Positions 1-11,400 of a DNA stretch of 64,000 bases are shown in pieces (position 1 is the first letter of the stretch; the number at the start of each line of letters is the position of its first letter). The position numbers and the translations under genes are program-made. The notes under the pieces are model-generated. The model made no database searches. It saw only the letters and a program-made list of their open reading frames with translations, and had not been told where the DNA came from. This DNA is from Piper betle (lineage: Eukaryota > Streptophyta > Magnoliopsida > Piperales > Piperaceae). The DNA lies in NCBI GenBank assembly GCA_033002965.1, contig JAURVB010013878.1:1-64000 (forward strand), in the 5' to 3' direction.

Positions 1-656
1 GGATTGGACTCGCCAGCCAATTGCGGACATGGTGGATTGGACTCACCAACCGATGACGGACATGGCGGATTAGACTCGCCAGCCGGTAATGGACATGATG
101 GACTGACCCATCAGCCAATAGATGGGCATGGTGGATCTAACCCATCAGCCAACTAATGGACATGGTGGACCGAGCCATCAGCTAATAGATGGACATGTTG
201 GAATGGTCACAACAGCCAATAATATAGATAATAATAGGGAGTTTATCGGACTTGTTTTATTAAATTATACGACTTAGTGTTTAATTACTAACGCGGAATT
301 GTCTCCGCAGGTTAGCAGCTGAAACTAAAGACTAAGAGACGACTGGGTGGTTCTTCTACTAACTCAGGTGGTGAACAGATAATAAGCGGACTTCTCTTTT
401 TACTTTTTTGTGTTATAAATGTGGCTATGGGAAACGGTCTAAGACTGTGGGATAATTATTTCATATATTGTCATATGAGACATAAGTTCTTTTGAGTTAG
501 AAATGCCAGATTTATTTTCTTTCATATTATTCATGTAACCTTTTTAAGTAACACCCAGTCCGGTTGGGACTGGTGGTTATAGGACGGGTTTGTTAAAATC
601 TGAGTAACACCTGGCCAGCAAGGCCCACAATATTGTGAGAATGGCATGTCGTTACA
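1..656 (+). repeat. 3' part of an LTR-like element with a 33-bp minisatellite
   Basis: Positions 1-199 are six head-to-tail units of 33 bp (one of 34), each starting GGAYTGGACTCRCCAGCC-like and ending GGACATGGT-like. From about 240 to 656 the sequence matches 47600-47892: shared blocks are the palindrome at 293-308, GGAAACGGTC near 430, a 'gagtaacacc' block followed by 'aggcccacaat' near 600-630, and the end GTCGTTACA at 656. The shared CA end suggests the 3' end of an LTR or solo LTR. The left side is cut by the window edge and no coding sequence is seen. Confidence 0.6.
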
Positions 657-782
657 ATTCATTTTTCTCGTTGACCATTCATTTTTCTCACCAACCATTC
701 GTTTTTCTTACTTAACCATTCATTTTTCTCAACTGACCATTCATTTTTCTCACCTAACCATTCGTTTTTCTCACCCTAACAT
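657..782. repeat. ~21-bp minisatellite
   Basis: Five to six imperfect units of about 20-23 bp, consensus near CCATTCATTTTTCTCACCTAA. It abuts the end of the preceding LTR-like element. An open frame runs through it only because the repeat lacks stops. Confidence 0.8.
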
Positions 783-1275
783 CTATATATTTCACACTTC
801 TGACACTGTCACCATTCATCCTTCTCACCCAACTTCCTTCTTCTTTTTCTTCCTTCCCTCTTCCCCACAATCCTCACTCGAGCTGGCCACAGCCTTGTCG
901 CTGTCGCCGAGTGGTTAACGATTAGGTATAGACTTTTATCCGATTTAAACGCTGCAGCGGCTTCCACTACGATGGCTCATGCTAAGGCAGCTTACTGTGA
1001 CTGGCTCAGTGGGATTTCCTGGCGGCAGCGTGACTCTAGATCGGCTAGGCACCGTCTCGCTGTGAACATGAGTAAGCTATCCTGTCTGGACGATGGAGTC
1101 TCATTCTGAGTACTTCGAGTTCTGCCACACTACCCATTGGTGAGAAATCTGTAAATTAAAGATAAGGACAAAAATATATACCTGCCAGCTGGACTTGGAG
1201 CAATCTTTGCACACACATCACGTATGAAAATATCTTCCAATTGAATCGACCGAGAGTTTGCTCTAATACTAAAAA
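783..1275. other. Intergenic, nothing recognised
   Basis: A pyrimidine-rich stretch (about 820-880) is followed by moderately GC-rich unique sequence. No exon, RNA gene or terminal repeat was found. Confidence 0.5.
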
Positions 1276-1516
1276 TGTAACACCCCAAATCCGGTTCACA
1301 CTCAGGGACTGAACCGGAATGTCACTGGTCTCGGTTAGGTTGGCTAACCCGAACCCAACCCTAAGGATCTACTCTCGGAGTCTCGAGATGGAAGATGTCT
1401 ATCACCATGCCTGGATGAATGCACAAAAATAAATCTAACATGCTACTACATGGATGACATGATAACCAATTCATACTAAAAATAATGGCGATAAAAATAA
1501 AAAAAAATGATAAACT

Positions 1517-1557
<41 letters not shown>

Positions 1558-1659
1558 CATGCATTGATATTCACACAAAATTCTAATCTGCTACATAATT
1601 CATTCTAAATCTTGGGTCTTGACCCATCTGTAAACCTTGACTCGAGCACGGGTTTTACA
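1276..1659 (+). mobile_element. Short internally deleted family A LTR-like element
   Basis: Starts TGTAACACCCC and ends ACGGGTTTTACA, the same termini as the 2.9-kb copy at 31662-34595. It also shares the early block containing TCTCGAGATGGAAGA and the terminal GACTCGAG block. At 384 bp it lacks about 2.5 kb of the interior found in long copies. An (AT)n tract lies at about 1519-1553. No target-site duplication is obvious. Confidence 0.65.
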
Positions 1660-1699
1660 TCCCTTACCTTCAATTTTGCACTTCTGACCATTGCAAATT

Positions 1700-2628
1700 G
1701 TTACTTATCCAAACTCACTCTTGACAAAATCACAAAATCGTTCTTTGTGAGAAGTACAATGAAATGAAGCACTTCAATTAATATACCATGTATCTATTTT
1801 GTAATCATCATGAACAGATAAACAAAGTTTCGCTTCATGACCATCTACAACATTAGCTACATTCTTGACTAGCTCAGGACAACCCTTCTTTATATATCCT
1901 TCCTTGTCCCAAATCCAATAAGTAAATTTACCCTTAAATTTTCCTTTGGATTTAGAGCGCTCTCGGTTCTTAGGACCTCTACTTTGACCTCTTCATATTT
2001 CTTTGCCCTTGCCTTTGTCCACAGACAAAATTGTGCCCGAGATGGACGGTGTGCTATCTACCATGTTCCTCGTCATTATCTCCTAATTCAATATTACACT
2101 TAGCACTTCATCAAACTTTAGTTGTTCTTTTGATGCATTACTTATAGATGTAATTATCGTATCCCAACTCTCCATCAAAGAACACATGAACATTAAATAT
2201 TTAATATCTTCACTAAAGGTCATTTCTACAAATTCAAGTTGTGCCCAAATTTTATTGAAATCATTAAAATGATTAGCAATAGATTTACCTTTAAGCATCT
2301 TTAAATAGATAAGCTTCCTCAATGAAAATAACTTGTTAGAGGCTAATGACATCTCATAAACACCAACCAATGCCTCCATCAACCATTCGACGATTGTCTG
2401 TTTGGTGACATTAAACGCCACTGACTGTGTTAAACACAATCGGACGATAGCTAAGGCTCGCCTATCCAACAAGGGTCAGCCCTCGGCTGACATCGCTTCT
2501 GTCTTGGTACTTACAAGCAGTTGATGTAGTTACTTCTCGTATAGATGATCCTCAATTTGCATCCTCCATCATTGATAATTTGTTCCATCAAATTTCTCAA
2601 ACTTCCCAATTTTGGAAGTGTCCACCAT
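1700..2628 (-). pseudogene. Copia-type retrotransposon gag remnant
   Basis: Reading the minus strand from the ATG at 2628 gives a Copia gag start (MVDTSKIGKFEKFDGTNY). After stops and frame breaks comes a 129-aa open stretch (2472-2083) with the UBN2/gag-polypeptide pattern, including ANHFNDFNKIWAQLEF. Near 1886-1930 a zinc-knuckle relic reads YWIWDKEGYIKKGC; compared with the usual CX2CX4HX4C it has lost the first two Cys and the His and kept the last Cys. Protease, integrase and reverse transcriptase are absent. This is an old fragment inferred from family pattern; its exact ends are uncertain. Confidence 0.8.
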
Positions 2629-3010
2629 GTCTCCCACTCAAATCAAGATCCGATTGAATGAGACCCAAAGTGCCAATTATTGAGAAAAATCTCTAAAATT
2701 AGAGATCAACAACGAGGAACAAAAGATATGGAAAAATAATGCCTGAGATATAAGATAAAACAAAAATTAAAAAAATAGAGATTTAACATAGAAAACCCTC
2801 ATTTTATCGAGAATCAATAACTACGGGACAACAACGAACAATTCACTATTTCAACCAAAAATTACAGTCATCAAACATATAAAGATGTACACAAGAAGAT
2901 TACACACCTAACCTATACAATTAAAATTACTCACCCAACATAATATTTTTCCCTCTTCTTATCTCTATATTCTTTTTGCTTTTCTCTCTCTTAGAATGAG
3001 GCAAATGAAT

Positions 3011-3051
<41 letters not shown>

Positions 3052-3240
3052 TAGATAGATAGATACTTTGAGGCTTTTCATTTTCAATTGTACAACAAAC
3101 AGTTACCTCAATATGACGAGGAAAGCACAATGAAAATTTTAATAAAACCAAACATTATAGCTTCATCACATGCAGAAATGAAATGCCTACGTTTCATGTA
3201 AAAATTGCCACCAGGTGGATTGCTTCCATTTATCATGTAT
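2629..3240 (-). repeat. Probable Copia leader/LTR remnant with (AT)n tract
   Basis: AT-rich DNA upstream of the gag relic on the minus strand. A similar leader-like block near 35140-35190 (both contain GATTGAATGAGA) supports a Copia relation. An (AT)n tract runs at about 3012-3047 and continues as (GATA)n. LTR ends could not be fixed. Confidence 0.35.
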
Positions 3241-6200
3241 CAATCATAGCGTAGAATTTTAAGGCATCAAGCAGGCATAATAAATACACGTTAGACTGAG
3301 GTTTTACAGGTCAATTGCACGGAGGACTTCCAGGTGAAAAAACCGTAATTCCATATTCACAAGGTGACACCCAATGCAGTTCGTTTTAATGACCAAATCA
3401 ATGAACTCTATTCAGTTTAAAATGCATTAATGTGTTTCACACCAATTTTTTGAACCTATAACAACTGCATCCTTTTTTGCTAAGACGCCATTGGAAAATT
3501 CCACTCCATAGCTTCTCAATATGATTTCACAGTTAAAAGAACCCACTTCAAAGGACAAAAAAACTAGACAAATAGTAAGAAGTAAGAAGCAGCATCCATA
3601 TCCAGAGCTCGATTCAATGTCCCCATCAAATCTGACGTCGAATGTAACAATAAAGCAGGCATCTTTTTCCCGCAATGCGCTGACTTCGACAACAATTAAA
3701 CTCTCCGACATCATCATATCAACAAAAAGTCAAATCAAACAAACAAACGAATCATCGGGAATGATTTGGACGCAATTTCACAATCGAACGAACAAGATCG
3801 AGATGGGGGAGGGGAGGGGAAAATTACTCTGACTATAAGATCGGCATCCAGGAGCGGGGTAGGCGGGCACCACGACGGTAGCGGGCATCGGTCGAGCAGC
3901 CATGGCCCTTCCATTGCTCCCTCCACTCCGCCCGCCACACTATTTTATAAAATATCTTTAAAATAGTGTATTTTCAAAATTTTAAAAGTAGCATATTGAT
4001 GTTAAAAAAACAAAATTTTCAACATCGCATTTATATACAATACACTATTTTCCATTTTGTACATATAAACCTTATTATATGGGACAAACCAAAAATGATT
4101 AAATTAGCAATGTACTTCATATAAGATGCATGAGATGTAGTTTACCTTTTTTTCCTATTGATAATATAGATAATTTGAGTTAGTTATTTCCAATATATAC
4201 AATAGATATAAACTTCCCATAGCTATCAGAAGAGCATTTTTTTAAGCAAAAAGAAAATAAAAGGTAGATAACTTTGGGAGAATCCTAGCTAATTATCAAA
4301 AAGAGGATTTTTTATTATAATGACAAAACTATCATTAAATTTGCTTTATAATAAAAAATGAAAACAACCAAACTCAAATTTATAAAAAATAAAAAATTTT
4401 AAAAAATATCCTTTTATGCATGAGCCATAAATCTCCATCGACGAATCTTGGCTGGCTTCTAGATCCTAGCATCTCAACACGAGGGCAACCAGACCCACAA
4501 TATCCACCGGTTGTCCCTATGTAAAAAATAAAAAATATTTTTATATTTTTAGGTTGTCTGTTTTATTTTTTAAGTAATAATATTTTAGATAATTCATTTT
4601 TTTCTTTTTATCAATTAGTCCTTATTTTCCTACCACCAAAAATATCAAAAATATTTCCCTTTTTTGGTAAATGCTCCCACCTGAAAATTAAAAAAAATAA
4701 TCAAATTTAATATTAGGAAATATTATTAACCTTTGACTAGCTAAATTTTAGTCACCCCCATCTAAATGCTCATGGGCATTTGCGAGCTTAGTAAGTGACT
4801 GCCGTAACTCTATGAAACGTGTATTTCTAAATAAGTAATTCTATATATTGAATATCCACTTAGAATGACCGTAACCTCATCTTGGGCACAGCATATCGAG
4901 CGAGAATGTGGTTAAGATTTCTTTTAGCCTTTTTTAATCTAAAAATTCGTTTTTCTCCATTTTTTTTTGAACCTTGGTGACATATTTTGAAGATAAGCTT
5001 CCTATTTGGTTTATGAGACAAAAGTGGTTGCCTTCCTTGTTACTCCACTCATAACTCACTTTTCCCAGGTCAAATTAAATCCTTATAAAAAACCCCAAAC
5101 TATTTTCATTACATCACATCTGGTATCACTAAACCTTAATCAACACAAAATTTATAATTTTTATCATGAAAAAATTAAGATTTTGTTGTACATCACATAT
5201 CATCAAAACAATTCACCAAAACCACATCCATTGATAGATTCAAGTGTATCAAGTTAATCTAACCATAGATCCATATAAACACAACTCAAAAACAAGGTTT
5301 GACATGTATCTAATATGACCTAGCATAAACATAAGTATGGATGCCACGGATGATAAAGAAAACAAAGAGAAATGAAGATATGGAGCACCCTTTGAGCTGG
5401 AATGAGAAGAGAGTGAGAGGTCTCAGTAAGGATGATCATCCAGGAGCTTGGAGAAAGTGGGTTTTAGGTTTGGAAACCTTCAAAAGAATGTTAGAGAGGT
5501 TTAGAGTGGAGAGTTTGAGGAAGAAGAGGATCGAGGTGGAAGGGAGAAATGAGGTGGTTTGGTCGGTAGGAGTTTACTATTGAAATGTTGAATCTACCAG
5601 TGCATGGAGAAACCTATTATTTGCAAATTTGCATAGCCTACAGGTATTGGAAAGCTGCAAGGCTATAAAGAAAATTTTCATTATCTTAGTCTCCTGTTGA
5701 AGCTCAAACCATATCATACAACTGACGATCTGCAATGACTGAGAATATTGAACAAGTTAACTAAATCTATCAAAATTCGAAGAACTTTGTCGCACCTGTG
5801 TAACCAACAGATACAACCACCTAACATAATCCGAAGCAGGAAAGGGACTGAAACTCGGTTCAATATGCTCCTGCAATTCTCTATATTAGAGATAAGAGTG
5901 TGGAGAGAATGTAAATTTTCAATGTACTGAAATATTACTGTAGCAACGTCTAGTTCTTGGTTTGCTTGTTGCTCAAGTCTTCTAGAATATTTTCATGTTT
6001 GTATGTATAAAAGGCTTCTAGTGTCTGTAAAAAAATGACAACGTACAATTAGTAGAGTGCCAGATCCAAAAGTGCAAAGTCAAAGATTTTAAAATTTATA
6101 TACTCAAGAAATTAATTAAGGTAACTAAGATCATCATAGGCACAGAGTTTTGCCTGAAGGCTGCAAACAGTGTGGTTCATGCAGAATTTTGTTTAACTGA

Positions 6201-6244
6201 AACTAGTATGAAACTACTAAATGGGAGACTTACCCACGTGCCAG
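3241..6244. other. AT-rich intergenic stretch
   Basis: No gene is supported. A CT-rich segment on the minus strand (about 3835-3785) followed by a 96-codon open frame (3717-3427) resembles a 5' leader and first exon, but I recognise no family and no continuation. 3960-5340 is strongly AT-rich with homopolymers. 5341-5583 is a purine-rich 80-codon open frame with no recognised domain. Confidence 0.4.
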
Positions 6245-7242
6245 CTAATTTGATCGCTTTAAAAGGTCCGGATTTTGATCATGGTAGCGCCTTCGTGATA
6301 GCATCGTCTTTGTTCTTTCTAACACACCATAGAATATAGAGCCCCCGATTCCTGTCCAAAGCACCCCGGGTCCAACTTGCCTTGCACTTTATAATTGTAA
6401 TAATTTCTGGTCTTTATTATGCAGGTTTACACTAACAACTAATAAAAGTCAAACAATTCACTTATATACAACAAAAAACTGACAGAAAAAAGATACGACA
6501 AAAACTGTAACGAAGCTCAACTTAAAAAAAAGGTAAGGTAATCCTCAACTCAACTATTAGTATTGAGACAATATAATGAATTCCTTTACAAAGAGAGAAA
6601 AAATTAAGATTAACTGATGAAAGAAAAATAACAGGTTTATACATGGAAAGTCAAAAGAGATGAATCTATGTTATTACTTATTACAGGTTGCACAGAAAGA
6701 TAGACCTTTTACTGTAAGCTGCTATAGAAGTGCGAATGATATCACCAACTCACACGTCTATATGCAATGTGTGTATGTATCATTAAGGATTTGTAGATTG
6801 GGGATTGTCGAGTCACATAGTGCTTTAAAATTGAAGAGAATACAGAATCGTATAAGCCCTAAAGACCAAAAAGGTAAATGAGAAGATCCTCAATTCAATG
6901 CACACAACATGACAAAGTCAGAATATCTTTTATCAAATAGGAAAGGGGTAACTCACGGCAACACTCCAGCAAGATTGCCAGCCAGACCACCTGGAAAATT
7001 ATCTTTCCTCCGCCGTGGACAGCCTGAGATTCATTAAAAGATACATAACACCCTAATATGCCAACTGAAGGGTTGATATTAAACAGGCACCTACCTTCTA
7101 GGGATCCTATGAATTTTTACCAAGAGTAAAATCAGGAATTAATGGTAGACGAAACACACCTGAAGTCTAGTCTTTATTGTGTCAATTGGGTATAGCACTG
7201 TTTCAACAACAACGCTAGCCGTCCCACCGGCTACTACACCAT
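6245..7242 (-). pseudogene. SAMC: S-adenosylmethionine mitochondrial carrier (SAMC) pseudogene, three exons left
   Basis: SAMC proteins are six-helix carriers of the organelle envelope that exchange SAM for S-adenosylhomocysteine. Three minus-strand pieces are recognisable. Exon 7160-7242 encodes GVVAGGTASVVVETVLYPID followed by TIKTRLQ; PIDTIK is the carrier signature P-x-D-x-x-K. Exon 6957-7023 encodes AVHGGGKII, then after a frame change GLAGNLAGVLP. The last exon, about 6245-6380, encodes GPGVLWTGIGGSIFYGVLER and ends in TAG at 6245-6247. Flanking AG and GT splice sites are visible. In exon 6957-7023 only 8 nt separate KII from GGLAGN, which breaks the frame. The roughly 150 residues normally between GVLP and the last exon are absent, since 6400-6957 is AT-rich and non-coding, and no first exon was found. 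It is best read as a decayed gene. Confidence 0.75.
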
Positions 7243-8100
7243 CTGACATAATGCAACATAATATTAGCCCCCAAAATCCATAACACGCATGCTCTATCAA
7301 CAGTGAAATCTGGCATGGATTTGCTCCACCATTGTGTCTAGCCTATTTCATGACCATCGTCAAGTTAATATCCCCGTTCATAATTCAATCTAACACCTAA
7401 AAATCTTGCAGCATCAGCATGTACACCTACAACTGTTTGACTTAATTGAACTTTTTAAAATCTGAACTGTGGACTGCACAGCTTATGACTGAGTCACTGA
7501 CACAAATTGTCACAAAGAAATTGCAGCAATGATAAGATGCATGCCAAGTAAAGCTTCCGTTGAGGCCTCCATTTGAGAGATAGATTGTTTACTTCTAGAT
7601 GCATCTGTAGAACAGTAACAGAGTAAATAAATGTTGACGGACATTGCTACGTGTTGACTTCACTGAAACTTAAACAAGATAAAAAACTTAATCGTATTCA
7701 AATACTTGGAAAAAGAGAATCCCTGCAACCAAGTTATGATGCTTAAATAGAGGCAGTTTTCTGAGTCACTCTGACTAGAAAAACATCACGTACAAAGAAA
7801 ATGGCACTTCAAGCAGATGTATTATCAGATGTATGCAGGTTATAAAAAGACAGAAGCCTCCCGTTTGCAGTAATTGACTCAACAACCTCTTCATTCTAAT
7901 TCCAACTTAAAACAAAAAATTCACCTGGGAAACTAAATACTGTCTACCCTTCCCCTCATTTAGTGTTATCACTTTCTACCCGAAACAGCAAATACATCCA
8001 AAGAACTCATATTCAAACCAGTTCATTTGACAGCTTCGTGTATTAGTAATCCTATTGTCGTTCCGGTGGTCACCTGTTTTACCACCACCTGTTTTTTTAT
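7243..8100. other. Intergenic, no gene seen
   Basis: AT-rich DNA between the SAMC relic and the AP-4 mu gene. The expected first SAMC exon was looked for on the minus strand and not found. Confidence 0.4.
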
Positions 8101-8101
8101 C

Positions 8102-8167
<66 letters not shown>
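8101..8167. repeat. (TTA)n microsatellite
   Basis: About 22 uninterrupted trinucleotide units (TTA/TAT register) just upstream of the AP-4 mu leader. It creates long poly-Tyr and poly-Ile open frames that are not genes. Confidence 0.97.
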
Positions 8168-8168
<1 letters not shown>

Positions 8169-8436
8169 AAAAACGAATTCGCAGCCATGAAAATGGAAAT
8201 CTAGCTCGGAAAGCATTTCTCCATCCCGGTTCACAGGCCGATCGTCCTCGCCGTCTCCGGCGCCGATACCGGGATTGTGTCGAAGGTGCGATCTTTCTCA
8301 TCGCGTCTTCGTTTTCTTCTACTCTGACGCTTTCAAGGTTGGTCATGACGCGGTTTTTAAATCTGTTTTTATTGCAGATCGCAGGTTTTTTCCTTTAATT
8401 GCGGATTTCATAGCTATCCATTGAGAGCTTGGGGCA

Positions 8437-11400
8437 ATGATCTCACAGTTCTTCGTTCTGTCTCAGAGGGGAGGCAATATTGTCTTTAGGGACTGTAAGT
8501 TCTTTGTTCAATTGGTGCTTATCTAGGTGTATTTAGTTGGACTGGTTTTTCTTTTCCTGCTAAGAAATTGTGTGATTAGAAGTTTTGGGCAAATGACTTT
8601 CTATTTTTTATTTGTAATTTAAATTCGCTTGTAAGTTCTTGGTTTGTTGGCCATGGATGTCGTGATTTTTGTTTAAAATGAATTTATTTATCCCTGATGC
8701 AGATTTAATGATTCACGTCATTTTTACCCGTAATTTAATAAATTGGTGGTGGTGCTACAGTTCTTGAAAATTGACTCCTGGATTTGTATCTCGTGTTTTT
8801 TATTGATCTTGTTGCTTCATTTACTTGTGACCTGGGTTTTAGATTGTCTATTATTGTAGGCCACTATGATTCTTGCAATAATGCTAATGATATCTCTAGT
8901 CAGTGTTTGAGATAAGATGATGTGAATGATATCTAATTCTTTCAGTTGATTACTTTAAATAATTTTTTTTTGTTGATATACTGCATACCATTTTCTGTAA
9001 TTTTCATTAACCTCATCTTACTGTGTACATAACATATTGACCATAGAGCTTTTTTTTCTATAGATCGTGGTGAGGTACAAAAAGGGAGTGCAGAGATATT
9101 TTTTCGCAATGTGAAGTTTTGGAGAGGAGATGAAGGGAATGAGGCACCACCTATCTTTGTAGGTATTTTTGTTAACCAATGTATATTTTACTAGATTGAG
9201 CACTATAATAGACTAGTTTGTCATTTGTCTAAATTATGGCCAAATTCTAAACCATGCACAGTTCAACTTGAGGCGTTCGTATAATTTTTTTGACAATTTA
9301 CTTGTATTAGTTTGGATTACCACATACATGCTTGGAAATTGCTATATTATTGTGAAATTTGATTTTTCTTTTTTTAATCTGCACCAGAATGTGGATGGCG
9401 TAAATTATGTACATGTGAAGGTTGCCGGCTTGCTATTTGTTTCAACCACCAGGGTAAATGTATCACCTTCCTTTGTTTTGGAACTTCTGCTAAGAATTGC
9501 ACGGATTATAAAGGATTATCTTGGGGTTCTCAATGAGGATTCATTGAGGAAGAACTTTGTATTGGTATATGAACTGCTTGATGAAGTCATTGTAAGTTTT
9601 CCTTTTGAATTGCTGGCTGTCTTCTTCTTTTTTCTAATATATTAAATTTGATAATGTTTTCTTATCAACAACAATGCTTTCTACCAGTCATAGTGACGTG
9701 ATTCTGGTCATTGCATCAGTTGTTTGGTGATGTCATTTACACCAATTCATAATTTAACCATCAATATTTACTGTTTTATATTTTACTAATTGTTATTCTT
9801 TTTTGTAACACCTGTAATAGTGAAGACATTGTTCTAATACTGGTTGGAGATAATGAATGAAACCTGCTTCTGGTTCCATCTCCAGGATTTTGGCTATCCA
9901 CAAACTACATCTACCGAAACCTTGAAGTCCTATGTATTTAACGAGCCCATTGTTGTAGATGCAGAACTCCTGCTGCCATGTTTATGGTGTGTACACATTC
10001 TTCCGTTTGTTTTGACTTGGTTTGGATTTTATGTTTTCAACTTTCAATGTTTCATGTTTGCAATGAATTTTCTTCAGCAAGGAACCAAAAGGATGCCTGG
10101 TACGGCCATTACAAAATCTGTTGTTGCTAATGAACCTGGTGGCCGGAGAAGAGAAGAAATTTTTGTTGATGTCATTGAGAAGATCAGCGTTACATTCAGT
10201 GCTAGTGTGAGTTGTGATACCCTTTCCGTTGATGCTTCGTCTTTTGCCTATTTAGATCAAGTGGAAAGTTTTTACATGGATTATAAATGATGATTGGGTT
10301 ATTGATGAGTTGAATTATGTTATGACTTTATGCTACAAGCCTCATTTATGTGGGAGGGAGTTATATACGATGATGATTTTGATGAGGGCTTGTATTTATG
10401 CAGCCAAGGAATTTACTTATTTTGGTATTTTGATTAGACACTTCGTCCTGCATCATTTAATCTAATATCTAATTATAGGGTTACATACTTACATCGGAGA
10501 TAGATGGAACTATTCAGATGAAAAGTTATCTAACCGGAAATCCAGAAATTCGTCTGGCTCTGTATGAAAATCTTTCCATTGGTACTGGAGGAGGCCATGG
10601 ATTTGGTATTCTCGCACTAATGACCTGTCATTTATGCATAAAATCCAAGCTTTTTTTCCAAACTGTTCATGGTTAACTCTATTAAATATGAAACTGTAAA
10701 GTTTGAAACTATTTGTGAAAATATTAGTATCTTTTTAGCATCTCTGTGATTAAATTCCCCGGAACAAATGTATTTCCAAACACACATTTTAGAACTGTGA
10801 GTTTTCTTGTTGATACAGGAGCATACAAGACACGCCATTGCTTACAAAACATTATTCTCAAGCATACAATCATATTAATTCTATTGCTATCCTTAACCTA
10901 GAATTTTGACTTGTTACAATGTAAGAGTAGCAGTAAAACATCTTTTCCTACAATGTTAGACATATAACTTCTCTGCATCTGTGTGTACCTTTGGCAGATT
11001 ATGTTAGCTCTGCCGGTGGTGGAGCTGTAGTTCTTGATGATTGTAACTTCCATGAATCTGTTCATCTGAACAGTTTTGATCTCGACCGAACTTTGACTTT
11101 GGTAAGGGGTCTATGGGTCATATAATTGGGATTATGGTACTAAAGTGGCTAAAAGTTGTTTCTGCACTCATGACTATGGTTGCCATTTGGCTGTTGTCCA
11201 TGTGGCTTTGTACTTGTCGCAGATTATATTTTATCCATTCACTCTTTTTATTGTGCTTTTATTTTTAAAATTGAACAACAGTTCTTATTATTGACTTGTC
11301 AATTCTGAGCTGCCCTCTAGCCTTGTTTTGTAGGTTCCTTCTGATGGGGAATTTGCTGTTATGAATTACCGGATGACTCAAGAGTTTAAACCTCCATTTT

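Noticed and set aside
3427..3938. Possible first exon of a minus-strand gene after a CT-rich leader
   Set aside because: No recognised family, no supported splice partner and no downstream exon; left unassigned.
7976..8398. Open frames of poly-Ile and poly-Tyr on both strands
   Set aside because: They are translations of the (TTA)n microsatellite, not genes.
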